Source: Roseibium alexandrii DFL-11
Lineage (GTDB): Bacteria; Pseudomonadota; Alphaproteobacteria; Rhizobiales; Stappiaceae
Length of the DNA stretch: 64,000 nt
Assembly: GCF_000158095.2 (NCBI RefSeq)
Contig: NZ_CM011002.1
Span: 4,196,703-4,260,702 of the forward strand
Reading direction: 5' to 3'
Position 1 is the stretch's first letter. Every line of letters begins with the position of its first letter. Positions 44,584-52,898 of the stretch are shown here, piece by piece. The position numbers and the translations under genes were made by a program. The notes below the pieces were generated by a model. That model was not told where the DNA came from. It did no database searches and saw only the letters and a list, made by a program, of their open reading frames with translations.

Positions 44584-45794
44584 CAGCAGCACCCGCGACT
44601 TTGATGAGTGCCCGCAGAACGGCACTGCTCGGCGCCGGTCTTGTGGCCGTTGGGCCCATTTCCATGGCGCTTTATACGCCTGCCATGCCGGCGCTGGTTG
44701 AGTTTTTCGGCACAACCGACGGTGCGGTGAAGCTGACCCTGACATCTTATTTCGCAGGATTTGCCGCCACACAACTGGTGTGCGGACCGTTGACCGACGC
44801 TTTCGGCCGCAAGCCGGTCACAATCCTGTTTCTCGGCATCTATCTGATCTCCAGCGTGCTTGCGACATTCAGCCCGACGGTGGAGTTCATGGTGGCCGCC
44901 CGCGCCCTTCAAGGGGTTGGAGCGGCGATCGGGATTTCCGTGTCGCGGGCAATTGTGCGGGATCAGTTTACCGGTCAGGCGTCGGCCCGGATCATGAACA
45001 CCATCGCCATGATGCTTGCTCTCGGACCGGCAATCTCGCCGACGATCGGCGGGTTTGTGCTTGAGCTCTTCGGCTGGCGGGAAGTCTTCTGGTGCATGGT
45101 CATTTACGGCGTTGCGCTGATGGTGGCCGTGACCGTTTTTCAGGTGGAAACGAACCCGTCTCCGGGCAAACATCACCTGAACCCGCGTCAGCTCGCCATC
45201 AATTACACCACGCTTTTGAAAGATCCACGGTTTCTTGCGCCGGCAATCCTAATCGGCTGTGGCCTCGGCAACATCTATGCCCTCGCAACTGTGCTGCCGT
45301 TCGTGCTGATCTACGAAGTCGGCCTGTCGCCCTCTGTCTTCGGCCTTACCATGATCCTGCAGTCCGGGTCGTTTATTCTTGGCACTGTGATAACTGGGCA
45401 GCTCTTGAAGGTAACCGACGCGCACAAGCTCGTGCCTTTCGGATTGGCCATGCTGGTTGTTGCCTCTGTTTTGATGTGCGCCATGACCCTGACACAAGAG
45501 CCCTCCGTAGCGTCCGTCATGGCGCCCGTTGGCTTGTTTGTTTTCGCCCTGGCGTTTGTTCTTCCGGCGAGCTTTACTGACTCCATGGCCCCGTTCCCGC
45601 ACATTGCAGGGGCGGCGTCGTCCATGCTTGGCTTCCTGCAGTTTGGCGGCGGTGTGGCTGCCAGCCTGATCGTTGCCATGGTCGGTGATCCTGTTCTCGG
45701 GCTTGCTTTTGTGCTTCCGGCAATGCCAGTGGCGGGTGTTGTCTGTTACCTGCTGCTGCGCGGCCAGGATACCCAGCACGCCGCAGCCGAATAA
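44580..45794 (+). CDS. Bcr/CflA-family MFS drug efflux transporter
   Basis: 404 residues, twelve hydrophobic segments. ALYTPAMPALVEFFGTTDGAV at helix 1 and the loop GPLTDAFGRKPVTI (motif A of the major facilitator superfamily) are intact, and the Bcr/CflA features ARALQGVGAAIGISVSRAIV follow. It exports drugs or metabolites by proton antiport. The MarR gene is coupled upstream. The substrate is unknown. Confidence 0.9.
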   Translation: MTAAPATLMSARRTALLGAGLVAVGPISMALYTPAMPALVEFFGTTDGAVKLTLTSYFAGFAATQLVCGPLTDAFGRKPVTILFLGIYLISSVLATFSPTVEFMVAARALQGVGAAIGISVSRAIVRDQFTGQASARIMNTIAMMLALGPAISPTIGGFVLELFGWREVFWCMVIYGVALMVAVTVFQVETNPSPGKHHLNPRQLAINYTTLLKDPRFLAPAILIGCGLGNIYALATVLPFVLIYEVGLSPSVFGLTMILQSGSFILGTVITGQLLKVTDAHKLVPFGLAMLVVASVLMCAMTLTQEPSVASVMAPVGLFVFALAFVLPASFTDSMAPFPHIAGAASSMLGFLQFGGGVAASLIVAMVGDPVLGLAFVLPAMPVAGVVCYLLLRGQDTQHAAAE

Positions 45795-45904
45795 CCACGT
45801 CATGATTATCCCGTGTCCGTGGGGTTCATTTGCTTGACCTGCCGTCAAGAGCGGGGCATCAGACGAGGCTTCTGGTCCAATTGTTGGACGATGAAGGACG
45901 ACTG

Positions 45905-46723
45905 ATGGCCAAAGCTGCTGCCTACACCTTGCCGGAGAGACGCGCCCATGTGATGGGCATTTTGAACGTGACCCCGGATTCCTTTTCCGATGGCGGCCGG
46001 TTCGATGCGGCGGACGCAGCCTTGGATCATGCCCGGTCGATGATAGCCGATGGGGCCGACATTCTGGACATTGGTGCGGAAAGCACGCGGCCCGGATCTG
46101 AACCCGTTGGGCTGGAGGATGAGTGGTCACGTCTGGCGCCTGTTCTCGAACCTGTTTGTGAGCTTGGCTGTCCGGTCTCGATCGACACCTACAAGGCGGA
46201 GATCGTGCGCCGGGCTGGTGCTGCTGGTGCCGCGATCGTCAACGATGTCTGGGGCCTGCAAAAAGATCCGGCGATGGCTGATACGGTTGCCGAACTCGGT
46301 GTGCCGGTTGTAATGATGCACAACCGCGATCACGCCGATGCCGACATTGACATCCTCGCAGACATGGACCGGTTTTTTGAAACATCCATGGCGTTGGCCG
46401 AGCGGGCCGGCATCGCGAAAGAAAAGCAGATCCTCGACCCGGGATTTGGCTTTGGAAAAACCATTGATCAGAATTTTCTCATCCTGAACCGGCTTGAAAC
46501 CTTGCAGAAGCACGGTCTGCCCATTCTGGCTGGCGCATCGCGGAAACGTATGATCGGTGCGGTTTTGGGCGTTGAGACCGATGAGCGGCTTTTTGGCTCC
46601 ATCGCGGTGCATATGACAGCCGTTATCAAGGGGGCTGCTATATTAAGAGTTCATGACGTACGTCCACATGCAGATTGTGTGCGTATATCGCAGGCAACGC
46701 GATTGGAACGGAACCCTGTATAA
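45905..46723 (+). CDS. folP: dihydropteroate synthase
   Basis: 272 residues. VMGILNVTPDSFSDGG (the PS00792-type signature), DIGAESTRPGSEPV, and VNDVWGLQ, ILDPGFGFGKT, and LAGASRKRM mark a complete enzyme of folate synthesis, the target of sulfonamides. The ATG at 45905 follows GAAGGACG. folK begins directly after the stop; folB, often between them, is missing. Confidence 0.95.
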   Translation: MAKAAAYTLPERRAHVMGILNVTPDSFSDGGRFDAADAALDHARSMIADGADILDIGAESTRPGSEPVGLEDEWSRLAPVLEPVCELGCPVSIDTYKAEIVRRAGAAGAAIVNDVWGLQKDPAMADTVAELGVPVVMMHNRDHADADIDILADMDRFFETSMALAERAGIAKEKQILDPGFGFGKTIDQNFLILNRLETLQKHGLPILAGASRKRMIGAVLGVETDERLFGSIAVHMTAVIKGAAILRVHDVRPHADCVRISQATRLERNPV

Positions 46724-47254
46724 ATGACCCTCCATCAAACGAACCTTGCCGCAGCGGAATCGGCTGCACCGACACGATGTGCCCTTGGGCTCGGGTCGAA
46801 CATAGGCGACACGGCCGCGCATTTGAAAAAAGCGCTGGACCAACTGGACGCCAGTGAGGGGATTACGGTTGTCGCCAGGTCATCTGACTACAGCACACCG
46901 CCTTGGGGCCCGGTTCCACAGGACGACTATCGGAACATTTGTGCTGTCGTCGACACTATCTTGTCGCCTCAGGACCTGTTGGCGCGGTGTCTGGCAATTG
47001 AAACCGAGCTGGGCCGCGTCCGGGACATTCGCTGGGGGCCACGGATCATTGATATTGATGTCCTGATTTACGGGACCAGAAGCGTGAACGAGTCCGATCT
47101 GGAATTGCCACACCCGCGCATGGGAGACCGTGCTTTTGTTCTGATCCCGCTCGCCGAAATCTGGCCGGATGCGCCGCTGGCGGACGGTCAGACAGCCGCA
47201 GAAGCCTTGAAAACCTGCCCCGATCAGGACGGCGTGGTGAAGCTTAGCGAGTAA
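46724..47254 (+). CDS. folK: 2-amino-4-hydroxy-6-hydroxymethyldihydropteridine pyrophosphokinase
   Basis: 176 residues. ALGLGSNIGDTAAHLKKAL, SSDYSTPPWGP, and the RWGPRIIDIDVLIYG Mg/ATP motif with ELPHPRM. It transfers pyrophosphate from ATP to the pterin, the step before FolP. The N-terminus is about 17 residues longer than E. coli FolK. It is adjacent to folP with no gap. Confidence 0.94.
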   Translation: MTLHQTNLAAAESAAPTRCALGLGSNIGDTAAHLKKALDQLDASEGITVVARSSDYSTPPWGPVPQDDYRNICAVVDTILSPQDLLARCLAIETELGRVRDIRWGPRIIDIDVLIYGTRSVNESDLELPHPRMGDRAFVLIPLAEIWPDAPLADGQTAAEALKTCPDQDGVVKLSE

Positions 47255-47573
47255 ACCAGTGCCCGCGGCGTGAGTGGCGCCGCCCCGGTCTGCCTTATTT
47301 TTTGTTTTAGGTTAATTGGTCATACGCCGCTGCCGTGAGACCGGGTGTTCCTGTGCCGATGCGCGTTTGTCGCCAGCGTCCGAATCTTACACGGAGAACA
47401 CAGAATTTTGGTCCACAGATTTCCTGTCTCGAAGTGGCGCTAGGACGTAGTGATAAATTTCACACTGTAATTAAAACCATACTGTAGATTGAAAATACAC
47501 AACCATTGGTAAGGAGTTTTTAAGATCCACTCCTTATGCCGGTGGTATTGCGTTTGCATCTATAGGTTGTTTT
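47255..47573. other. AT-rich gap before the phosphatase-fold gene
   Basis: About 320 bases without a credible gene. Composition drops from GC-rich at the left to clearly AT-rich near 47440-47570. AATTTCACACTGTAATTAAA at about 47455-47474 is a possible promoter area, but no confident -35/-10 pair is seen. Confidence 0.55.
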
Positions 47574-48989
47574 ATGAGATTTAGAGTTCGTGCCTTTTTT
47601 CCAGAAAATCGCCATTGGAGTGCCGCTTCCTGGGAGTTCGCGATTCTTTCGGTCCTTATTCCAAACGCCCTTTATCTTGTAATGATGATTTACTTTTGCC
47701 CGATAAGGGATTTTCAAATCGGCCTGCTTGCAATGTCGGTTCTTCTCGGAACTATTCTAGGCAGATGGTCATTCTATCTTGTCATGGTTTTTGCGATGTC
47801 ATTGGATGCGTTATTAGTCGCATCATCTTACTTTCAGATGCCCGTAGCCATGTTTTTCGACGCAACCAAATTTGTGTCGATGCTGCAAGTGCAGCACTCA
47901 GCGATGTACGTCATAGTATTTGGCGCAGTCATCATGTGCTTCTTTGCGACAAATATCGTTGTTCAGAGAGCAAAGCGACGCCGTAGTGAAATGAGCCTTT
48001 ATCCTTTTGCCTTTTGTGTAATGCTCATGGTCTTCGCTGATGCACTAGCGAACACTACGCCCCAGAAGATGCAGGAAGTCATAAGTGTTGCTGTCGAGCC
48101 GTTTTCCGCTGTCGACGACACCGCAACAACTTATGCTGATCTGCAAGTTGTCGTAACGTCTTCGGAACAACCCAATCTGTTAGTTGTCATAGTGGAAGGT
48201 TTGGGGGCCTTTTCTAACAGTGAGAGCCAGGAATTGGTCTGGGGTCCCTTGTTGGGAAAAAAGGTCTCGGATAGGTATGATGTAAATACCGGCAATGTTC
48301 TGTATTCCGGATCAACGTCAACGGCCGAAATACGAGAGCTTTGCAACTTGTTTGCAGACTATCGGGATCTGCGTGATATCGAGCATCTTGATTGTTTACC
48401 TAACCGGGCCAAAGAAGTAGGCTACAAAACAGCCGCATTTCATGCGTTTACGGGCGAATTCTTCGAGCGTGTCCATTGGTATCCAAAAATTGGTTTTGAA
48501 AACATCTTCTTTTTGGAAAACCGTGCTGGTTTGAATCCGCACGTGCCGATCTCCCATTGCGGCACCACATTTCGTGGCATGTGTGATGCCGATGTCGCAC
48601 GTTCGGTAGAAGCTTTTCTGTTATCTGACAGTTCCGATGCCAAGTTCGCCTATTGGTTGACTTTGAATTCTCATAAACCTGTTGGCCATCATGAAGTGCC
48701 AGATCGCCTGAATTGCTGGAATGGCGGTGTATTTGACGATCAAGAGCTGTGCCGGATGGCGGAGCACTGGTTGAACATATCCCATCTCGTTTCTGATATT
48801 GCGATGAACCCTTTATTGCGTGACACAGAAATTCTGCTGGTTGGAGATCACCAGCCGCCGTTGTTTACGCGTCATGGCAGGCGCCAATTTCAAGATGAAC
48901 GCGTCGCTTGGTTGCACCTTAGGCCGAGGAATCCGAGCGAAAATAACTTTGACCTTGCGACAATTAATGCAACTTTCTTCACCCAATGA
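47574..48989 (+). CDS. membrane alkaline-phosphatase-superfamily (sulfatase/LtaS-like) protein
   Basis: 471 residues. Four or so N-terminal hydrophobic segments (about 20-160) precede an extracytoplasmic domain of the sulfatase fold. Metal-binding Glu208 is in LLVVIVEGLGAFS, the nucleophile region is YSGSTSTAEIRELC, and GDHQPP near residue 424 supplies the second-metal Asp-His. Relatives transfer phosphoglycerol or phosphoethanolamine to envelope glycans (LtaS, OpgB, EptA types). The gene is AT-rich with codons unlike its neighbours, so it is probably acquired. No neighbouring glycan genes indicate the substrate. Confidence 0.72.
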   Translation: MRFRVRAFFPENRHWSAASWEFAILSVLIPNALYLVMMIYFCPIRDFQIGLLAMSVLLGTILGRWSFYLVMVFAMSLDALLVASSYFQMPVAMFFDATKFVSMLQVQHSAMYVIVFGAVIMCFFATNIVVQRAKRRRSEMSLYPFAFCVMLMVFADALANTTPQKMQEVISVAVEPFSAVDDTATTYADLQVVVTSSEQPNLLVVIVEGLGAFSNSESQELVWGPLLGKKVSDRYDVNTGNVLYSGSTSTAEIRELCNLFADYRDLRDIEHLDCLPNRAKEVGYKTAAFHAFTGEFFERVHWYPKIGFENIFFLENRAGLNPHVPISHCGTTFRGMCDADVARSVEAFLLSDSSDAKFAYWLTLNSHKPVGHHEVPDRLNCWNGGVFDDQELCRMAEHWLNISHLVSDIAMNPLLRDTEILLVGDHQPPLFTRHGRRQFQDERVAWLHLRPRNPSENNFDLATINATFFTQ

Positions 48990-49184
48990 ACCTTGGCGGG
49001 CAATTGGTTCGCCGCTCACGTTTAAAGGCCGAATAGCTCAGAGCGTGTATGCTCGTTGCCATTGCGACAGAGTCGCTTAGAACCGAGCACATTAGTGTCA
49101 GGCCGACCGATGCAGGCGCGCGCATTGGTCTTTCGTTCTGGCGCCAGCTGTTGACCAAAACGCAGTCACTGTGCGTTGCTGATC

Positions 49185-49871
49185 TCAGGCTAGTCCCACA
49201 AAACTTTTCATGTGAAACCGGCCATTAGCCTCGTCAGGCAAGTGGTGCTGGCCAACCGGACAGGCTTTGCGGGCCTGGCACCCGCTCCAGCATCCGGTAT
49301 CTGGTGTTCTGCCGAGATACTCAAGGCAAAGCGGGACATCGTAGCCGGTGTCTAATTGAATGGCGCCGACCGGGCATGCCGTCAGACAGGGCTTTTCCTG
49401 GCATGTGACGCATGGACCAAGTGTTTCTCTGGGGGTGGGGATGTCCAGATCGTCGGCGGACAGAAAGGCGGCGCGGAGCCCGGCCCAAGGCCCATATCTT
49501 GTTTGCGTCAGAAGTCCAAACGGGCTCTGGGAGAACCCTCCACACTTCAAAGCCCATTTCTGAAACGGATGATAGGGCGTGCCGTCAAAAGGAAAGAGTG
49601 GCTGGAACCCAAAGCCGTCCGCAATTTTACTCAAGACCCGCCGTGTATACCGGTCCATTGGATCCGGTTGGCCGTCTTCTGCTTCCGGTGCCGACTTGAA
49701 GGCTGGCCAGAGGCCGGGGCCGGTGCTGCCAATGATCAGTAGGGTTTTGGACGTAGAACCGGTGCCGGTCTCCGGCACCAGGTCTGTGTGCTCCGGTTTA
49801 AAACCCCCGAACAAAAGAAAACCGGCCGCAACAAGCTTTTCGGAAAAGCGGGTTGCGGCGGGTGTGTTCAT
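49185..49871 (-). CDS. 4Fe-4S ferredoxin-type protein, function unknown
   Basis: 228 residues. Two cysteine groups occur: CVTCQEKPCLTACPVGAI and CWSGCQARKACPVGQ, both of 4Fe-4S type. An N-terminal region of about 140 residues (FLLFGGFKPEHTDLVPET, then LLIIGSTGPGLWPAFK) has no metal motif. The layout recalls the epoxyqueuosine reductase/ferredoxin group, but QueG-specific motifs are not evident. The gene lies three bases from argG on the same strand, so the two are co-transcribed. Confidence 0.72.
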   Translation of the reverse strand: MNTPAATRFSEKLVAAGFLLFGGFKPEHTDLVPETGTGSTSKTLLIIGSTGPGLWPAFKSAPEAEDGQPDPMDRYTRRVLSKIADGFGFQPLFPFDGTPYHPFQKWALKCGGFSQSPFGLLTQTRYGPWAGLRAAFLSADDLDIPTPRETLGPCVTCQEKPCLTACPVGAIQLDTGYDVPLCLEYLGRTPDTGCWSGCQARKACPVGQHHLPDEANGRFHMKSFVGLA

Positions 49872-49874
49872 GGC

Positions 49875-51095
49875 TCAGCCGAGCTGGTTGCGCTTGGCAA
49901 GCGTGCGCAGGCGCAGAGCGTTCAGCTTGATGAAGCCTGCAGCGTCTTTTTGATCGTAAGCACCGTGGTCGTCTTCAAAGGTCACCAGCTCTTCTGCATA
50001 GAGCGAATAGGGTGATGCACGGCCGACGACGATGACGTTGCCCTTGTAGAGTTTCAGGCGAACGGTGCCGGTGACATGCTCCTGGCTTTTGTCGATCAGG
50101 GCCTGCAGCATTTCGCGCTCCGGAGAGAACCAGAAGCCGTTGTAAATCAATTCGGCGTAGCGCGGCATCAACTCGTCTTTGAGGTGGCCTGCGCCGCGAT
50201 CGAGCGTAATCGATTCCATGGCCCGGTGCGCCTGCAACAGGATCGTACCGCCCGGGGTCTCATAGATGCCACGGCTCTTCATACCGACAAACCGGTTTTC
50301 AACCATGTCCAGGCGGCCAATGCCGTTGTCGCGGCCATAGTCGTTGAGCTTTGCGAACAATGTGGCCGGGGACATTTTTTCGCCGTTCAAAGAAACCGCG
50401 TCACCTTTTTCGAAGCCGATCTCGATTTCTGTGACAACGTCCGGGGCTTCAGTCGGGTCAACGGTGCGCTGGAATACATAGTTCGGCGCTTCCTCGTTCG
50501 GGTCTTCCAGAACCTTTCCTTCGGAAGACGAGTGCAGCATGTTGGCGTCCACTGAGAACGGGGCTTCGCCGCGCTTATCTTTCGGCACCGGGATCTGGTT
50601 CTTCTCGGCGAAATCGAGAAGATCTGTCCGAGATTTGAAGGTCCAGTCCCGCCACGGTGCGATTACCTTGATGTCCGGATTGAGCGCATAGGCGGAGAGC
50701 TCGAAGCGAACCTGGTCATTGCCCTTGCCGGTCGCGCCATGGGCAACCGCATCGGCGCCGGTTTCTTCGGCGATCTCGATCAAGCGCTTGGAAATCAGCG
50801 GACGGGCAATCGAGGTGCCGAGCAGGTAGACGCCTTCATAAACGGCATTGGCCCGGAACATCGGAAAGACGAAGTCACGAATGAATTCTTCGCGCAGGTC
50901 ATCAACATAGATTTCCTTGATGCCCATCATCTCGGCTTTTTTGCGCGCCGGCTCCAGCTCTTCTCCCTGACCGAGATCTGCCGTGAAGGTCACTACTTCG
51001 CAGCCGAGTTCGGTTTGCAGCCATTTCAGAATGATAGACGTGTCGAGGCCGCCGGAGTAGGCCAGCACGACTTTCTTGATGTCACCATACGCCAT
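49875..51095 (-). CDS. argG: argininosuccinate synthase
   Basis: 406 residues. [17 protein letters not shown] (ATP-pyrophosphatase P-loop, 10-26 region), [13 protein letters not shown], and [14 protein letters not shown] identify ArgG, which joins citrulline and aspartate. The ATG at 51095 gives the family N-terminus [10 protein letters not shown]. It is upstream of the iron-sulfur gene in the same transcript. Confidence 0.96.
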   Translation of the reverse strand: MAYGDIKKVVLAYSGGLDTSIILKWLQTELGCEVVTFTADLGQGEELEPARKKAEMMGIKEIYVDDLREEFIRDFVFPMFRANAVYEGVYLLGTSIARPLISKRLIEIAEETGADAVAHGATGKGNDQVRFELSAYALNPDIKVIAPWRDWTFKSRTDLLDFAEKNQIPVPKDKRGEAPFSVDANMLHSSSEGKVLEDPNEEAPNYVFQRTVDPTEAPDVVTEIEIGFEKGDAVSLNGEKMSPATLFAKLNDYGRDNGIGRLDMVENRFVGMKSRGIYETPGGTILLQAHRAMESITLDRGAGHLKDELMPRYAELIYNGFWFSPEREMLQALIDKSQEHVTGTVRLKLYKGNVIVVGRASPYSLYAEELVTFEDDHGAYDQKDAAGFIKLNALRLRTLAKRNQLG

Positions 51096-51336
51096 TGAGG
51101 GAGGATCCAGTTCGTGAGTTGTGCGGAAAGGTCCGCTTCGTTGAAATTTTGCGGCAATTTAGCCGGTTCTATTCGCCGCGCAAGCCCCAGAAGTGTGCAA
51201 AGGACCGCCGTTTCAATCATCCTGTGCTTCAAACACGCTTGGAGCGGGCTGCAAAGAGGGTTGCAATTGCCAGCCGAGCGTTTGAGGGTGTCGGAAGGGC
51301 GAAGCTTAACCATGTGGGGGCTGGCGCGGAGGACCC

Positions 51337-51747
51337 ATGAACCTGATTGATTTCAAGCTCGACGGCTATGATTACCTGACCTTCTTGATCGGTGTTCTGG
51401 CGGTTATTGCTTTCTTCTATGTCATGATCACGCTGGGCGGTCTTCCGGGCAAACTCGCGGAAAAGCGCAAGCACCCGCATGCTGAATCTGTGAAATTGGG
51501 TGGTTGGATCGGCCTGTTTACGGTCTTTCCCTGGATCCACGCATTGATGTGGTCCTACCACGACTCCTTGACGATCGACATTCGCAAGCTGCCGAAGGGC
51601 GGTCAAATCAAAACAAACGCGGACGCCGAGGATGGAGGAGGCGATATACTGTCAGCGACGCCGGCGCTGTCCGGTGCCTCCGATGAAACCGAGGCTCAGG
51701 TCGGCAAGCAACCTGAAGAGCAGCCCAAGCCCGGAGGCGCGGCATGA
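51337..51747 (+). CDS. DUF3302 inner-membrane protein (YiaW-like)
   Basis: 136 residues. Two hydrophobic segments (DYLTFLIGVLAVIAFFYVMI and GGWIGLFTVFPWIHALMWSY) are separated by the short LPGKLAEKRKHPHAES loop, and a low-complexity polar tail follows. The pattern matches the DUF3302/YiaW family, encoded next to a HlyD-type gene in E. coli (yiaVW). Function unknown. GGAGG precedes the ATG and its stop overlaps the HlyD start (ATGA), so the two proteins are made together. Confidence 0.82.
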   Translation: MNLIDFKLDGYDYLTFLIGVLAVIAFFYVMITLGGLPGKLAEKRKHPHAESVKLGGWIGLFTVFPWIHALMWSYHDSLTIDIRKLPKGGQIKTNADAEDGGGDILSATPALSGASDETEAQVGKQPEEQPKPGGAA

Positions 51748-52895
51748 CGATCGCCCTTCTGATCCTTGGGGCCTATGGCATCTTTGCATGGCTGGTTTTT
51801 TACAAGTTCAAGCTTCTGAAGTTCAATGTTGCATGGGGGATGGTGACCTTCTGGGTTGGCTTTCACGTCCTGTTCCTGTTGGTTGTTTTACTGCGCTTCT
51901 TCGCGCCTTACACAATTGACGGACATGTGATCCGCCAGACAATCCAGATCGCGCCCAGACTGCCGCATCCGACCTTGTTGCAAGACGTTTTTGTCACCCA
52001 GAATCAACCGGTGAAGAAGGGCGACAAGCTCTATCAGTTTGAATCAACGCTGTATGACGCCCAGCTTGCAGAGGCGCAGGCCAACCTGGTCGAGGCGCAG
52101 CAGAATGCACTGATCCTCCAAGAAGATGTCGTTCTTGCGCAGGATCAGCTGGCCCAGGCTGAAGCCAATGAAACCTTTGCCGCTGAGCAGGTGAAGCGCT
52201 ACACGGATCTTGTTCCGAAAGGCGGCGCCCGCCAGGAAACGCTAGATCAATGGACGGCGCAATTGGCCGGGGCGAAAGCGCAAGTCGCCGAGGCCGAAGC
52301 GAATGTGACGAAAGCGCAGCTCGCGGTCGCGGCGCAAATCGATGGTGTGAATGCCCAGGTGGCCGCAGCTCAAGCCCAGGTGGAACAGGCGCAATATTAT
52401 GTCGATCAGACGACGATCTTTGCGCCGGAGGACGGCCGGATCATCAGCCAGCAAGCGCGGCCTGGACTTGTTGTTGGCGGCTTCCGGATCGCGTCAATCG
52501 CAGCCTTTGTTGCGGATGCAAATCCCTATTTTCTTGCAACCTTCTATCAGGAGCACCTGAAATTTGTAGAGCCCGGCCAGCCGGTTGAAGTTGCGCTGGA
52601 CATCTATCCCGGTCAGGTGTTTACCGGAAAAGTGAAGGCGATTTGGGAAGGAACCGGCCAAGGTCAGATCAAACCGAGCGGAAATGTGCCCAACTTCCTG
52701 TTCATGCATCCGCAGGGGCGGTTTGCAGTTGAGATCGTCTTGGATGAAGATCCGGCACTCAAGAGGTTCCCGGGTGGCGCTCATGGTGCTGCAGCGATCT
52801 ATACGGGCGGTGGCGGAGAATGGGTGTCCGTGCTGCGCCGGGTCAATATGCGGTTGTACGCCTGGGTGAACTTCATCATCCCGTTTGATGTGTAG
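51744..52895 (+). CDS. HlyD-family membrane fusion protein (YiaV-like)
   Basis: 383 residues. Two N-terminal hydrophobic segments (about 4-22 and 32-55) anchor it. A biotinyl-lipoyl-like half follows with RLPHPTLLQDVFVTQNQPVKKGD, then a long Ala/Gln/Glu coiled coil (about 95-215) that would form the periplasmic hairpin, and the returning half with TTIFAPEDGRII. It should bridge inner and outer membranes in an export assembly. Two-pass anchoring, rather than one, is unusual and suits the YiaV group. Coupled to the DUF3302 gene and followed directly by the NodT gene. Confidence 0.85.
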   Translation: MTIALLILGAYGIFAWLVFYKFKLLKFNVAWGMVTFWVGFHVLFLLVVLLRFFAPYTIDGHVIRQTIQIAPRLPHPTLLQDVFVTQNQPVKKGDKLYQFESTLYDAQLAEAQANLVEAQQNALILQEDVVLAQDQLAQAEANETFAAEQVKRYTDLVPKGGARQETLDQWTAQLAGAKAQVAEAEANVTKAQLAVAAQIDGVNAQVAAAQAQVEQAQYYVDQTTIFAPEDGRIISQQARPGLVVGGFRIASIAAFVADANPYFLATFYQEHLKFVEPGQPVEVALDIYPGQVFTGKVKAIWEGTGQGQIKPSGNVPNFLFMHPQGRFAVEIVLDEDPALKRFPGGAHGAAAIYTGGGGEWVSVLRRVNMRLYAWVNFIIPFDV

Positions 52896-52898
52896 GTG

